Shown here: piece by piece, positions 37,292 through 46,778 of the stretch | Numbering within the stretch: position 1 is the stretch's first letter | Layout of the letters: every line of letters starts with the position of its first letter | NCBI RefSeq assembly: GCF_033096445.1 | Contig: NZ_AP028155.1 | Location: 3,849,880-3,913,879 of the forward strand | Source: Butyricimonas faecihominis | GTDB lineage: Bacteria; Bacteroidota; Bacteroidia; Bacteroidales; Marinifilaceae | DNA length: 64,000 bases | Reading direction: 5' to 3' | Notes under the pieces: generated by a model | Databases searched by the model: none | Told to the model about the DNA's origin: nothing | Seen by the model: only the letters and a program-made list of their open reading frames with translations | Translations under genes and position numbers: made by a program

Positions 37292-37816
37292 ATGATGAAA
37301 TGGTTGTTTATTTTTTTCATGGTATGCCCGTTAATAGGGTGGAGCCAGATCAGGGTGGAACCTGTGCTAGTGCATGATACGGTCGAATTGAAAGTGGGTG
37401 ATCGGGTTCCCGGATTCATATTTCGGGACACGGCAAAGCAAGAAATATCTTTGAAACAATTTAAAGGAAAATATGTCGTGATAGATGTGTGGGCATCGTG
37501 GTGTTACCCTTGTAAAAAGGAATATCCTACTTTGAGAAGATTATCAAAAGAATACAAAAATGTTGTTTTCGTTAGTCTTTCCTGTGATACGGAGGAGCAA
37601 CGTTGGCGAAATGAATTGTGGTGGGGAAAAATGGATGGATACCAGTGGTGGATTGCAGGTGACGAATCTTCTATGATCGCTTTTCGAGTAAAAGCAATTC
37701 CTCGTCTTATATTATTGGACCGAAAAGGGAGAGTGATGGATTTGAAATTGCCCCAACCTTCAAGCCCTGAGTTTGAAAAGATATTGAAAGAATTAGAGAA
37801 AGACAATAAGAAATAA
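37292..37816 (+). CDS. TlpA-like thioredoxin-fold protein (CYPC), locus A
   Basis: The protein has 174 residues from the ATG at 37292 (a second ATG at 37295 is possible). A signal peptide is followed by a single AhpC/TSA-Redoxin domain (KVGDRVPGFIFRDTAKQEISLKQFKGKYV). It has WASWCYPCKKEYP (CxxC) and the cis-Pro AIPRLILLDRKG. It is a minimal TlpA/ResA-like reductase without the extra N-terminal domain of its neighbour at 37828. Confidence 0.88.
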   Translation: MMKWLFIFFMVCPLIGWSQIRVEPVLVHDTVELKVGDRVPGFIFRDTAKQEISLKQFKGKYVVIDVWASWCYPCKKEYPTLRRLSKEYKNVVFVSLSCDTEEQRWRNELWWGKMDGYQWWIAGDESSMIAFRVKAIPRLILLDRKGRVMDLKLPQPSSPEFEKILKELEKDNKK

Positions 37817-37827
37817 AAATTTGTTGT

Positions 37828-39174
37828 ATGCTTGTAATCAAGAAGATAATGATCGTTCTTGCTTGTATCTTAATGTCCGGAGTTCGTGACAAGAGCGAGG
37901 ATACGACTTTTAAATTTTTATTTCCGGCAAATGAGACGAGAAAAGTTGATCTCGAATTTCAGGACCAACGGACAACGTTAACATTTGTACCTTGGGATTC
38001 TTTGCGGGTAGCCTCGGTTTCACTTGCTTTATCTGGTGGAAAGTACGCTTGTTTATGGGTGGGAGAAATGCCTTATGTTATTTGGTTGGAAGCGGGAAAA
38101 CCTTGGACTGCTAGGTTTGAGGGGAATCGATGGTTTTTTGAAGGGGTGGGTGCTAATGTGAATAATTATTTGAATAAATATGATGTCGAGCAAATTTATT
38201 TCATTGATTATTATCGTATAACGAACCGAGAGTTTCGGGAGAAACTAGATAGGGTGATGAATAAACGGGAAGAGGCTTTACGGGTAGCCTCCTTAGATTC
38301 TGGATTTGTGAAGCAGGAGAGAAAGCGATTACGTTATATAAAAAATAATCATTTAGCTTCGGCGGTTGTTTATGGAGAAGTGGAAGACAGAGAATCGGAT
38401 TTGTTGGAGGATACTTATGCCGAGTTACAAAAGGCCGTAATTGAAGATACGACTTCGTGGGAGATTCCGGAATACCGGGAGTCGATGGATCGAGTGATGC
38501 ATGCATTGATTAGAATGAAAGAGTTGAAAGGATCATTTTATGATATATCTTTAGAATTGTTACGTCAGACGATATCAACGTTTAAAGACGAACGGTTGAT
38601 TGAATATATTGTGAATAAGAATGTGATGGCTTACATGAAAGCTTTGAGTGTAGGTACTACAGGTGAGATGGATTCGATTTTTAGGAATTGGGTACATCAG
38701 CCGATTTTAGTGGAGGCTTACGACAACTTGTGTCGTGCAAATAGAAAGTTGGAAAAAGGGCAGCCAGCTGTTCCGTTTACATTTCCGGATATCAATGGTA
38801 AAGAGATAAGTTTGTCGGATTTTAAAGGAAAATACGTGTATGTTGATTTGTGGGCAACTTGGTGTGGACCGTGTAATGCGGAAATCCCGTCATTAAAAAA
38901 ATTAGAGGAAGAATTTCAAGGACGAAACATCTATTTTGTGAGTATATCTTGTGATAAAAGTCAGGATGAGTGGGAGAAATTTGTGAAAGAAAGGCAAATG
39001 GGAGGAATTCAATTACATATGCGGGGTGATAACAAATATATGGAGGAACTTGGGAACAACGGGATTCCTCGTTTTTTGTTAATAGACCGGGAAGGGAATT
39101 TCATAGATGCTAGTATGTCACGTCCGTCTGATCCAAAGACACTAAAAATATTGCGGGAGTTGGAAGGAATCTAA
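37828..39174 (+). CDS. TlpA-family protein with N-terminal accessory domain (CGPC), locus A
   Basis: The 448-residue protein has an N-terminal hydrophobic segment (KKIMIVLACILMSG), a region of unknown fold (about 25-310) with long helices, and a TlpA-like redox domain from about residue 312 (GQPAVPFTFPDINGKEISL, ATWCGPCNAEIP, NGIPRFLLIDREG). The lipobox position after LMSG holds Val instead of Cys, so it may not be lipidated there. It ends the locus A operon ahead of a strong terminator. Confidence 0.85.
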   Translation: MLVIKKIMIVLACILMSGVRDKSEDTTFKFLFPANETRKVDLEFQDQRTTLTFVPWDSLRVASVSLALSGGKYACLWVGEMPYVIWLEAGKPWTARFEGNRWFFEGVGANVNNYLNKYDVEQIYFIDYYRITNREFREKLDRVMNKREEALRVASLDSGFVKQERKRLRYIKNNHLASAVVYGEVEDRESDLLEDTYAELQKAVIEDTTSWEIPEYRESMDRVMHALIRMKELKGSFYDISLELLRQTISTFKDERLIEYIVNKNVMAYMKALSVGTTGEMDSIFRNWVHQPILVEAYDNLCRANRKLEKGQPAVPFTFPDINGKEISLSDFKGKYVYVDLWATWCGPCNAEIPSLKKLEEEFQGRNIYFVSISCDKSQDEWEKFVKERQMGGIQLHMRGDNKYMEELGNNGIPRFLLIDREGNFIDASMSRPSDPKTLKILRELEGI

Positions 39175-39195
39175 ATGTATTAAAAGTAAAATAGA

Positions 39196-39246
39196 AAAAG
39201 GCTCGTTGAAAATAGATTATGTCTATTTTCAAGGGGCTCTTTTTTT
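39196..39246 (+). terminator. Terminator of locus A
   Basis: TTGAAAATAGA (39206-39216) pairs with TCTATTTTCAA (39222-39232). An outer A/T stem (AAAAAG with CTTTTT) and a T-run complete it. Confidence 0.85.
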
Positions 39247-39259
39247 GTGGATATTGTTG

Positions 39260-39267
39260 TATATTTG
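39260..39267 (+). promoter_or_regulatory. Promoter box of the locus B sigma gene
   Basis: TATATTTG fits the TANNTTTG box, 42 bases before the sigma start codon. No good -33 TTTG at standard spacing was seen. Confidence 0.5.
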
Positions 39268-39309
39268 TGCAGATGGAACAGGATTGATATATGATAAGAA
39301 TGTATAACT

Positions 39310-39888
39310 ATGGACGATAACGGGAAACACTTGACTGCGGGACTTAGGAGAGGTAAGGAAGAGGCTTTTGCTTATGTGTTTCGTATGTATTATAGTCCGT
39401 TATTAAATTATGCCGGACGTATTTTGAAAGATGTGGAGGCAGCGAATGACGTGGTGCAGGAGTGTTTTTGTCGGTTGTACGAGCGGCGCAGAGAATTGCG
39501 TAAAGAACTTCAGGTTCGACCTTATCTTTATAAGTCTGTTTATAATGCTTGTATGGATGCAATCAAGCATCAGAAGGTGGAGAGTAATTATATCAATCAG
39601 GAATTATTAGATTTTTATTTTTCGAAAGTCGTGGAGACTCCCGAGGCGGAGCAAGCTTTGCTGGATGAGGATTTGAAGGGAGCGATACAGGATGCTATAA
39701 ATAAGTTGCCGGAACGATGCCGGGAGATATTCGTGTTGAGCAAAGTGGATGGACTTTCCAATAAACAGATTGCCGAACAATTAAATATATCCATGAAAAC
39801 TGTTGAAGCACAAATGACTACAGCTTTTGTTCGTTTGCGGAAAGAGTTGGGATGGTTGTTGTGCTTTATTTTTATTCAAAATTTTTGA
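39310..39888 (+). CDS. ECF sigma-70 factor of locus B
   Basis: The 192-residue protein has region 2 (MYYSPLLNYAGRILKDVEAANDVVQECFCRLYE) and region 4 (DGLSNKQIAEQLNISMKTVEAQMTTAFVRLRKEL). The fecR gene lies 57 bases downstream behind the CTAGGGGTA leader. It should direct transcription of the locus B operon when FecR signalling releases it. Confidence 0.94.
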   Translation: MDDNGKHLTAGLRRGKEEAFAYVFRMYYSPLLNYAGRILKDVEAANDVVQECFCRLYERRRELRKELQVRPYLYKSVYNACMDAIKHQKVESNYINQELLDFYFSKVVETPEAEQALLDEDLKGAIQDAINKLPERCREIFVLSKVDGLSNKQIAEQLNISMKTVEAQMTTAFVRLRKELGWLLCFIFIQNF

Positions 39889-39895
39889 AAAATCT

Positions 39896-39904
39896 CTAGG
39901 GGTA
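39896..39904 (+). promoter_or_regulatory. CTAGGGGTA motif before fecR (locus B)
   Basis: The same nine bases occur at 50156-50164 before the locus C fecR, and AGGGGGTA at 60547-60554 precedes the kinase gene. It may be part of a sigma-dependent promoter or an RNA element. Confidence 0.5.
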
Positions 39905-39945
39905 AATTTGTCTTTAGTCGTTATAAGGATATAACGGATAAAGAT

Positions 39946-41109
39946 ATGATACAAGAATCTGATAAAGATGAATTGATTTTAAAAGTTTTGGACGGGATAG
40001 CAACACCGGACGAAATTCAGACTTTGGCTCGATGGATGGAAACGGATCCGTCGAACGAGGTTTATTTTGATCAATTGAAGAAAGCTTGGAATTTGACGAG
40101 TGGGCCAATTCCTTCCGAAGAGAGAGTGGAACATGAGTTGGGTAATTATATGGAATATATTCGCTCTAAACATCGGAAGTATTCTATTGGGCTACTTTTG
40201 AAATATGCAGCGATTGTCATGATACCTTTATTGTCCGTGATTTATTGGTTACAACTGGAAAAAGATGAAATTCCGTCTCAAATGGCTGTCGGTAATCCGG
40301 GAATTATACCGGGAGAACATAAAGCCATGTTGATAACAGCCCAAGGGCAGACAATCGCTTTATTACCTTCTCAGGAAAGAGATATTTGCGTGCAGGAGGA
40401 TTTTGTGGTGAAAAACGGACAAGCTGGAATTGTTTACCAAGATTCGAAAAAGGCTGTTTCTACGTTACAATATAATACCTTGAAGACTCCACGAGGAGGT
40501 GAGTATACGGTAGTGTTGTCAGATGGAACGAAAGTGTATTTGAATGCCGCTTCAGAGTTGAAATATCCGGTACAATTTGATAGTAAAAAGCGGCAAGTGC
40601 ATTTGTCGGGGGAGGCTTATTTTGAAGTGGCAAGAGACACGAATAGACCATTTTATGTGGTAACAGATGCCGTTCGGGTAAAAGTTTACGGGACGGAATT
40701 TAATGTGAATACTTATGGTATCGGTGGAACTCAGACCACGTTAGTATCAGGTAAAGTGGGGATTCGGGGAAAGAGTTCGGGACAGGAATATATGATGGAG
40801 CCTTTACAATTGGCCGAGTTTGATGTGAATGGGGAATTTAAAGGAATCCGAAATGTAAATGCTGGGACTTATACGGCTTGGAAAGAAGGTTTTTTCGTGT
40901 TTGAGAATGAGGGATTGGAAGATATTTTGAATCGTTTGTCTCGTTGGTATGACGTGGATGTGTTTTATGGAAGTGAAAAAGTGAAAGGATATCATTTTAC
41001 CGGGCATATGGAGAAATATGAAGATGTAGAAATTATTTTAAATGCGATTAGTAAGATGGTTGGTGTACATTTTACAATAAAGGATAGAACAATTGTAGTT
41101 ACAGAATAA
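39946..41109 (+). CDS. FecR-family anti-sigma factor (locus B)
   Basis: The 387-residue protein has a cytoplasmic sigma-binding N-terminus (LKVLDGIATPDEIQTLARWM), one membrane segment (LLKYAAIVMIPLLSVIYWL, about 85-103), the FecR domain (TPRGGEYTVVLSDGTKVYL, SGEAYFEVARDTNRPFYV) and a DUF4974 C-terminus (ILNRLSRWYDVDVFYGSEKV). In the periplasm it would read the STN domain of the SusC encoded next and control the upstream sigma factor. Confidence 0.95.
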   Translation: MIQESDKDELILKVLDGIATPDEIQTLARWMETDPSNEVYFDQLKKAWNLTSGPIPSEERVEHELGNYMEYIRSKHRKYSIGLLLKYAAIVMIPLLSVIYWLQLEKDEIPSQMAVGNPGIIPGEHKAMLITAQGQTIALLPSQERDICVQEDFVVKNGQAGIVYQDSKKAVSTLQYNTLKTPRGGEYTVVLSDGTKVYLNAASELKYPVQFDSKKRQVHLSGEAYFEVARDTNRPFYVVTDAVRVKVYGTEFNVNTYGIGGTQTTLVSGKVGIRGKSSGQEYMMEPLQLAEFDVNGEFKGIRNVNAGTYTAWKEGFFVFENEGLEDILNRLSRWYDVDVFYGSEKVKGYHFTGHMEKYEDVEIILNAISKMVGVHFTIKDRTIVVTE

Positions 41110-41129
41110 AAAGCGGAGAGTGTTAACAC

Positions 41130-41182
41130 ACCCTCCTTGTTGTGTTAAGCGATAGAAGTCCTAGGAAAACGTACTGTCGCTA
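41130..41182 (+). promoter_or_regulatory. Two hairpins in the fecR-susC leader (locus B)
   Basis: TTAACACA pairs with TGTGTTAA (near 41133-41148), and GCGATAG (41149-41155) pairs with CTGTCGC (near 41175-41181). Both lie in the 97-base gap before susC. Locus C has two hairpins in the same place. Confidence 0.5.
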
Positions 41183-41206
41183 GTAATAATTTAATATTGC
41201 GAATAT

Positions 41207-44200
41207 ATGGAAAAAAAACGATTATGTCTGTCCCTAGGAGGACATAGAAAACGAAAAATTTTGTTAGTGATGAAACTATGTATTTCATTGTTGTTATGCT
41301 TTACGTTGGGTTTGTCTGCATCAACGTTAGCTCAACAGAAACGGGTAAATCTTGATTTAAAGCAAGTTCCGATTAAAGTATTATTTGATGAAATTCAAAA
41401 ACAAACTAATTTGTCATTTGTATTTAATACAGAACAGACGGCGAAATTAGGAGAGGTTTCCGTACGAGCAATTGACGAAACGGTGGAGAATGTTTTGCGT
41501 AAAGTGTTGATGAATACGGGAATGCTATTTGAATTTGACGGAACATTAATCATTGTTCGTCCAGATGAACCGCAAAAAAAAGAGGTGACGAAGATTAATG
41601 TAACCGGTACGGTAAAAGATGAGAATGGGGAATTTTTACCAGGTGTAACGATTTTATTGAAGGGGTCTCAGCTCGGTACGGTTACCGATGTTGATGGTAA
41701 ATTTAATTTTGAATTACCGAAGCAGGATAGTCTTGTACTTGTTTTCTCGTTTATAGGATACAAACAGCAAGAGATAAAAGTGAATAGTGAGAATTTACAA
41801 CCATTATCGATTGTGTTAAAAGAGGAGGTAACAGAAGTGGGTGAAGTTGTTGTTACCGGTTACTTCGAACGTAGAAAAGACAGTTATACCGGGGCGGCAA
41901 CAACCTTTTCCGGAGAAGAATTGAAACAAATATCTACGGGTAATGTTTTGACAACGCTTTCTACGCTTGATCCCTCTTTTAAGCTTGTTGAAAATTTAGA
42001 TATGGGAAGTAATCCGAATTATGTTCCGGAATTTACAATTCATGGTGGCGGAAATCTGCAAAGTGATTATGAAAATTCTCCTAATATGCCAACCTTTATT
42101 ATGGATGGATTCGAGGTTTCTTCGGAAAAAGTTTTCGATATGGATCCCAACCGGATTGCTAGTATTACAATCCTAAAGGATGCAGCTGCTACGGCTATTT
42201 ACGGTTCGCGAGCTGCTAACGGTGTAGTCGTAATTGAAACTAAAGCTCCTCAAATGGGAAAACTTAGGGTATCTTATAATTTTTCAGGAGATTTTGAAAT
42301 AGCGGATTTGAGCGATTATAATTTGATGAATGCAGAGGAAAAATTGGAATATGAGCGACTTGCTGGTTTGTATTCTCATTCTAATGTGCAATTAGGGGAC
42401 GAACTGATGGACAGATACAATGAGATTTTAGCTTTGATTCAATCAGGTATCGACACCGATTGGATTGCCAAACCTGTAAAAAATGTAGGTTTCAGTCATA
42501 AGCATTCTTTATTGGTGGAGGGTGGAGATGACAAATTACGTTACGGTTTGACTCTGACTTATCAAAACAAAGATGGGGTGATGAAAGGTTCCGGACGCGA
42601 CAATTTGGGTATCGATGTACAACTTCAATATCGATATAAGACCTTAAAATTTATGAATGACCTCTCCTTTAATCGGGTAACAACGAGCAATTCTCCTTAT
42701 GGTGATTTTTCAGAATATACTTATATGAATCCGTATTACTATCCGTATGCGGATAACGGAAATCCTCAGAAAGTGTTGTATACCTATGAAAATGGAGAAG
42801 AAGTTTGGAATCCCTTGTATAATGCTAGTTTAGGGACTAAAGATGAACAAGCTTATGATGATTTTCTTAATAATTTCTCTTTGGAATGGAATGTTTTGAG
42901 TGGTTTGAAGTTGAAAGGTAATATTTCTTTAAATCGTAAAACGGTTACGTCAGATAAGTTTTTGCCGGGAGAGCATACATCATTTCAGAATAGTTCTTTG
43001 AACGGTAGTTATACTAAAACCATAGAGGAATATTTTACTTATGATGCCAATGTAACTTTGTCTTATACCCGTTCTTTCGGGAAACATCAGTTGAATGGAG
43101 TCGGGGTTTGGAATGTTAAGGAAACCCGGTCAGATATGTTTGAAACGGTTGCTTACAATTTCCCTAATAGTAATATGGACCACATTGGTATGGGAATTGA
43201 GTATGGTAAAGGGGACCAACCGGATGGCAATTACGAAGTGAGTCGTTTAATGGGGTTTGTTGCCAATTTTAATTACGGATATGATAATCGCTATCTAGTG
43301 GATGCCTCTATTCGAAGCGATGGTTCGTCTTTGTTCGGTTCAGATAAACGCTGGGGAACTTTCGGTTCTATTGGTCTTGCATGGAATCTACACAATGAAA
43401 GTTGGATGAAAAATCTGGGTTGGTTTGATCAGTTAAAATTACGCGGGTCATGGGGAACTACTGGTGGACAAAATTTCTATCCATATCAAGCCATGATGAT
43501 GTTTTCTTACAAAGATGAATTACTGAGTTCTCGGGAGGATTCGGAAGATGAAAATAATAGCCAAACTTATGATGGTTATATCGGTGCTTTGTTAAAAGCG
43601 TTTGGTAATACAAACCTTAAATGGCAAAAAACGGAAAAAAGAAGTATTGGATTGGATTTTACATTGCGAAATAGTAGAATTAGTGGTTATTTAAATTTCT
43701 ATAAGGATATATCCAAATCCGTACTTACGGACGTTTTAGTTGCTCCTTCTCTTGGTTTTACATCTTATAAGGATAACCTTGGAGAAGTAGAAAACAAGGG
43801 AATCGAACTGAACGTACGGGCAACTCTTATTCAGCGTCCGGCTAATGGTTTGCGTTGGGATGTATTCTTGAATGTCGTAAAAAATAAAAATCGATTGATG
43901 AAATTAAATGATGCACTTGCGGCTTGGAATAAGACCCAAGATGATGAAATTACAGATGAAGATAATAAAGAGGCTAGTCGACCGGTAGTACGTTATCAAG
44001 AAGGAGAATCCATTAATACCATTTGGGCAAATGAATCTTTGGGAATTGATCCTGTTACCGGTGATGAAGTGTTTCTAGATTTAAATGGCCGACGTGTAGA
44101 TTCTTGGAGCGCTTCCAATTATAAACCAATGGGTTGTGAAGATCCGAAATTTGAAGGTAATTTTGGAACCATGTTGAATTATAAAGGATTCCAGTTAAGT

Positions 44201-44593
44201 GCTTATTTCAAATATAGTTATGGAGGAGATATATACAATCAAACATTGGTGGATAAAGTTGAAAATGTTGATCCTTTGAAAAATGCAGACCGGAGAGTCC
44301 TTTATGATCGTTGGCAGAAAGTTGGAGATGTTGCCAAATTTAAAGCGATAGATAATACTACAACGACCTATCCGACATCTCGTTTTATCGAAGAACAGAA
44401 TTATATTACGTTATCTTCGTTAAACCTTTCATACGAATTTAATCCGGAAGTATTGAAATTTTTACACGTTGAAAGACTGAAATTATCACTAATCGGTAAT
44501 GATATATTTAGGGTTTCTACGGTGAAAATGGAACGGGGTATTACTTATCCCTATGCTAGAACATTCTCCCTGTCTGCTCAATTAACTTTCTAA
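41207..44593 (+). CDS. SusC/RagA-family TonB-dependent transporter with STN domain (locus B)
   Basis: The 1128-residue outer-membrane protein has a signal segment (about 20-43), an STN signalling domain (about 47-115, VNLDLKQVPIKVLFDEIQKQ), a carboxypeptidase-regulatory-like domain (VTGTVKDENGEFLPGVTILL, about 130-205), a TonB-plug (from about 215, with ILKDAAATAIYGSRAANGVV) and a 22-strand-type barrel ending in LSAQLTF. It should import a ligand captured with SusD and signal occupancy to FecR. It is the intact copy in this window along with that at 51597. Confidence 0.95.
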   Translation: MEKKRLCLSLGGHRKRKILLVMKLCISLLLCFTLGLSASTLAQQKRVNLDLKQVPIKVLFDEIQKQTNLSFVFNTEQTAKLGEVSVRAIDETVENVLRKVLMNTGMLFEFDGTLIIVRPDEPQKKEVTKINVTGTVKDENGEFLPGVTILLKGSQLGTVTDVDGKFNFELPKQDSLVLVFSFIGYKQQEIKVNSENLQPLSIVLKEEVTEVGEVVVTGYFERRKDSYTGAATTFSGEELKQISTGNVLTTLSTLDPSFKLVENLDMGSNPNYVPEFTIHGGGNLQSDYENSPNMPTFIMDGFEVSSEKVFDMDPNRIASITILKDAAATAIYGSRAANGVVVIETKAPQMGKLRVSYNFSGDFEIADLSDYNLMNAEEKLEYERLAGLYSHSNVQLGDELMDRYNEILALIQSGIDTDWIAKPVKNVGFSHKHSLLVEGGDDKLRYGLTLTYQNKDGVMKGSGRDNLGIDVQLQYRYKTLKFMNDLSFNRVTTSNSPYGDFSEYTYMNPYYYPYADNGNPQKVLYTYENGEEVWNPLYNASLGTKDEQAYDDFLNNFSLEWNVLSGLKLKGNISLNRKTVTSDKFLPGEHTSFQNSSLNGSYTKTIEEYFTYDANVTLSYTRSFGKHQLNGVGVWNVKETRSDMFETVAYNFPNSNMDHIGMGIEYGKGDQPDGNYEVSRLMGFVANFNYGYDNRYLVDASIRSDGSSLFGSDKRWGTFGSIGLAWNLHNESWMKNLGWFDQLKLRGSWGTTGGQNFYPYQAMMMFSYKDELLSSREDSEDENNSQTYDGYIGALLKAFGNTNLKWQKTEKRSIGLDFTLRNSRISGYLNFYKDISKSVLTDVLVAPSLGFTSYKDNLGEVENKGIELNVRATLIQRPANGLRWDVFLNVVKNKNRLMKLNDALAAWNKTQDDEITDEDNKEASRPVVRYQEGESINTIWANESLGIDPVTGDEVFLDLNGRRVDSWSASNYKPMGCEDPKFEGNFGTMLNYKGFQLSAYFKYSYGGDIYNQTLVDKVENVDPLKNADRRVLYDRWQKVGDVAKFKAIDNTTTTYPTSRFIEEQNYITLSSLNLSYEFNPEVLKFLHVERLKLSLIGNDIFRVSTVKMERGITYPYARTFSLSAQLTF

Positions 44594-44603
44594 ATCAATA
44601 TGT

Positions 44604-46037
44604 ATGAAAAGAAAAATATTACTTATAGGATTACTGGTTATAACTTTTGGATTTGTTTCCTGTAGTGATTGGTTTGATGTTTCTCCGAAATCGGATGTAA
44701 AAGCAGATGACCTTTATTCGACTGAAAGCGGGTTCCGGGATGTGCTAACCGGTGTATATGCTTTGATGGCAACAGAAAATTTGTATGGACGTCAAATGAC
44801 TTTCGGTTATGTAGATGTATTGGCTCAATATTATGACAGGATCAGTTTGAAGAGTCATGAGTATATAGAAACGGTTAATTTCCAATACAAAGAACCTGTT
44901 GATGAAATTGCTATCAATAATATATGGAGTACCCAGTACAAAGCGATTGTGAACTTGAATACTTTGTTATTTTATATAGACCAAAATCGTTACGTGTTTG
45001 AATCGGAAAATATCTATAAGATCTATAAAGGAGAGGCCTTGGCCTTGAGAGCGTTTTTGCATTTCGATATGTTACGTCTTTTCGGTCCTTCCCCTATAAT
45101 GGGTGAAGATTTGAAAGCGATTCCATATATGGATTCCTATACAAATATTGCGAAAGAGAGGTCATCTGTCAAGGAAGTATTAGAAAAAGTCGTTGCAGAC
45201 TTGAATGCGGCACGAGAGTTGATGAAAGAAGTTGATTCCTATGGTCCTGAATATGAAAATTTAAAAGACAGTTATGCAGACGATAGACGTTTGAAAAACA
45301 GGTATTTTCATTTGAATTATTACGCTACAACAGCTTTGTTGGCTCGGGTTGAGTTATATGCGGGACATACCCAAGAGGCTCTAAATGCCGCTGTAGAAAT
45401 TATTGGAGAACCGGAAAATGAACCTGTTCAACCTTTTGAATTGGCAATCGAGTCTTCTTCTGAGGATCGTTTGTTTGAATCAGAAATTTTATTTACTTTA
45501 GATATAGCCAATTTGGAGAACATTATTGATCCTTATTTTGGGGAGACTGCATTGAAATCTGGGTTGACCAATAGCGGAACGATACTTGCTTTCAGTACAA
45601 CCAAAAGAGATAATCTGTTTGGAAAAGAGTCTCCAGCAGATGATGATTATCGTTTGAAAAATTGGTTTGCCACTACTTCTAGTTCGAATTCCCTCATGTC
45701 TGGAAAATTGACGGATAGTGAACAAATGCCGCTTATCCGTTTGTCTGAACTCTATTATATTGCAGCAGAGTGTGCTGGGGGTAGTCGGGGATTGGACTAT
45801 TTAAACAAAATTCGGGCTCATCGGGGTTTGGTAGCTTATACAGACGCAAGTAAACTGGAGGAAAATATTTATAAAGAATATTGTAAGGAATTTATGAATG
45901 AAGGACAAATGTTTTATTATTATAAAAGGAAGAATTTGAGTAGTATGGGGGTCTACTCGACTAAAACTGTTGTTCCAGAAGAGGTTTATGTATTACCATT
46001 GCCTGTTGACGAACAAGATTATGGAAACAAAAACTGA
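44604..46037 (+). CDS. SusD/RagB-family surface lipoprotein (locus B)
   Basis: The 477-residue lipoprotein (lipobox ITFGFVSC) has the SusD start pattern CSDWFDVSPKSDVKADDLYSTESGFRDVLTG, TPR helices (YKGEALALRAFLHFDMLRLFGP) and a C-terminal end (VPEEVYVLPLPVDEQ). It starts 10 bases after the susC stop and should form the lid of the SusC barrel. Confidence 0.94.
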   Translation: MKRKILLIGLLVITFGFVSCSDWFDVSPKSDVKADDLYSTESGFRDVLTGVYALMATENLYGRQMTFGYVDVLAQYYDRISLKSHEYIETVNFQYKEPVDEIAINNIWSTQYKAIVNLNTLLFYIDQNRYVFESENIYKIYKGEALALRAFLHFDMLRLFGPSPIMGEDLKAIPYMDSYTNIAKERSSVKEVLEKVVADLNAARELMKEVDSYGPEYENLKDSYADDRRLKNRYFHLNYYATTALLARVELYAGHTQEALNAAVEIIGEPENEPVQPFELAIESSSEDRLFESEILFTLDIANLENIIDPYFGETALKSGLTNSGTILAFSTTKRDNLFGKESPADDDYRLKNWFATTSSSNSLMSGKLTDSEQMPLIRLSELYYIAAECAGGSRGLDYLNKIRAHRGLVAYTDASKLEENIYKEYCKEFMNEGQMFYYYKRKNLSSMGVYSTKTVVPEEVYVLPLPVDEQDYGNKN

Positions 46038-46043
46038 TAAACT

Positions 46044-46760
46044 ATGAAAAAAAGTTTTTATATAAGTGGATTGTTGGCGGTCATGTTATTGACTGGTTGC
46101 AATGAAAATGAGCAAATGGTATGGAAAAATATTCCGGGAATTTATCTTTCAGAATATAGCAATGAGGTTGATAGTGTGTATCATACTTTTACTACCTCTG
46201 TTGGAGATATTGATACTGTAAAATTGGACGTGAAACTGGCCGGAAGATTATTGGATGAGCCACGTAATTTTCATTTTATAGTCAATGAATCATCTTCTGC
46301 TGTAGAAGGACTCCATTATCAAACTTTAGCAGAGAATTATGTTTTTCCGGCTAAGGAAGCCATGGTAACAGTTCCGATATATGTACTGAAAAAAGGAGAT
46401 GAATTAGACGATAAAATAGTGACTTTAGCTTTGACTCTTGAACCTGATGATGGTCTGACTTTAGCTTATACGGATAGGGTTCATGTACGTATACTGATTA
46501 CGAACCAGTTGATTAGGCCCTCTTATTGGGATATGCCTTTATCCTTGTATTTTGGACCTTATTCTAAAGCAAAACATCAGAAATGCATAGAAATTATGGG
46601 GCATGATTTTCCATTAAAAGAAGAAGATTTGATGGATTATAATGGTGTATCGGGTTATTCTTACTGGATGCGTGCTGGTCGTCAGGTCTGCAACTATTAT
46701 GCTACCCACACCGAATATGATGAAAACGGGGATTTGATTGCACCTTGGGATCCTTTTTAA
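46044..46760 (+). CDS. DUF4843-like surface lipoprotein (locus B)
   Basis: The 238-residue lipoprotein (LLAVMLLTGC, lipobox Cys) has an Ig-like fold pattern (TVKLDVKLAGRLLDEPRNFHF, VFPAKEAMVTVPIYVLKKGD). It is the full-length relative of the shorter gene in locus A. It follows susD by 6 bases. Such proteins accompany SusD in many operons as extra surface glycan- or ligand-binding lipoproteins, but the ligand is not known. Confidence 0.8.
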   Translation: MKKSFYISGLLAVMLLTGCNENEQMVWKNIPGIYLSEYSNEVDSVYHTFTTSVGDIDTVKLDVKLAGRLLDEPRNFHFIVNESSSAVEGLHYQTLAENYVFPAKEAMVTVPIYVLKKGDELDDKIVTLALTLEPDDGLTLAYTDRVHVRILITNQLIRPSYWDMPLSLYFGPYSKAKHQKCIEIMGHDFPLKEEDLMDYNGVSGYSYWMRAGRQVCNYYATHTEYDENGDLIAPWDPF

Positions 46761-46778
46761 CCTTAAAAGATTGGAATT

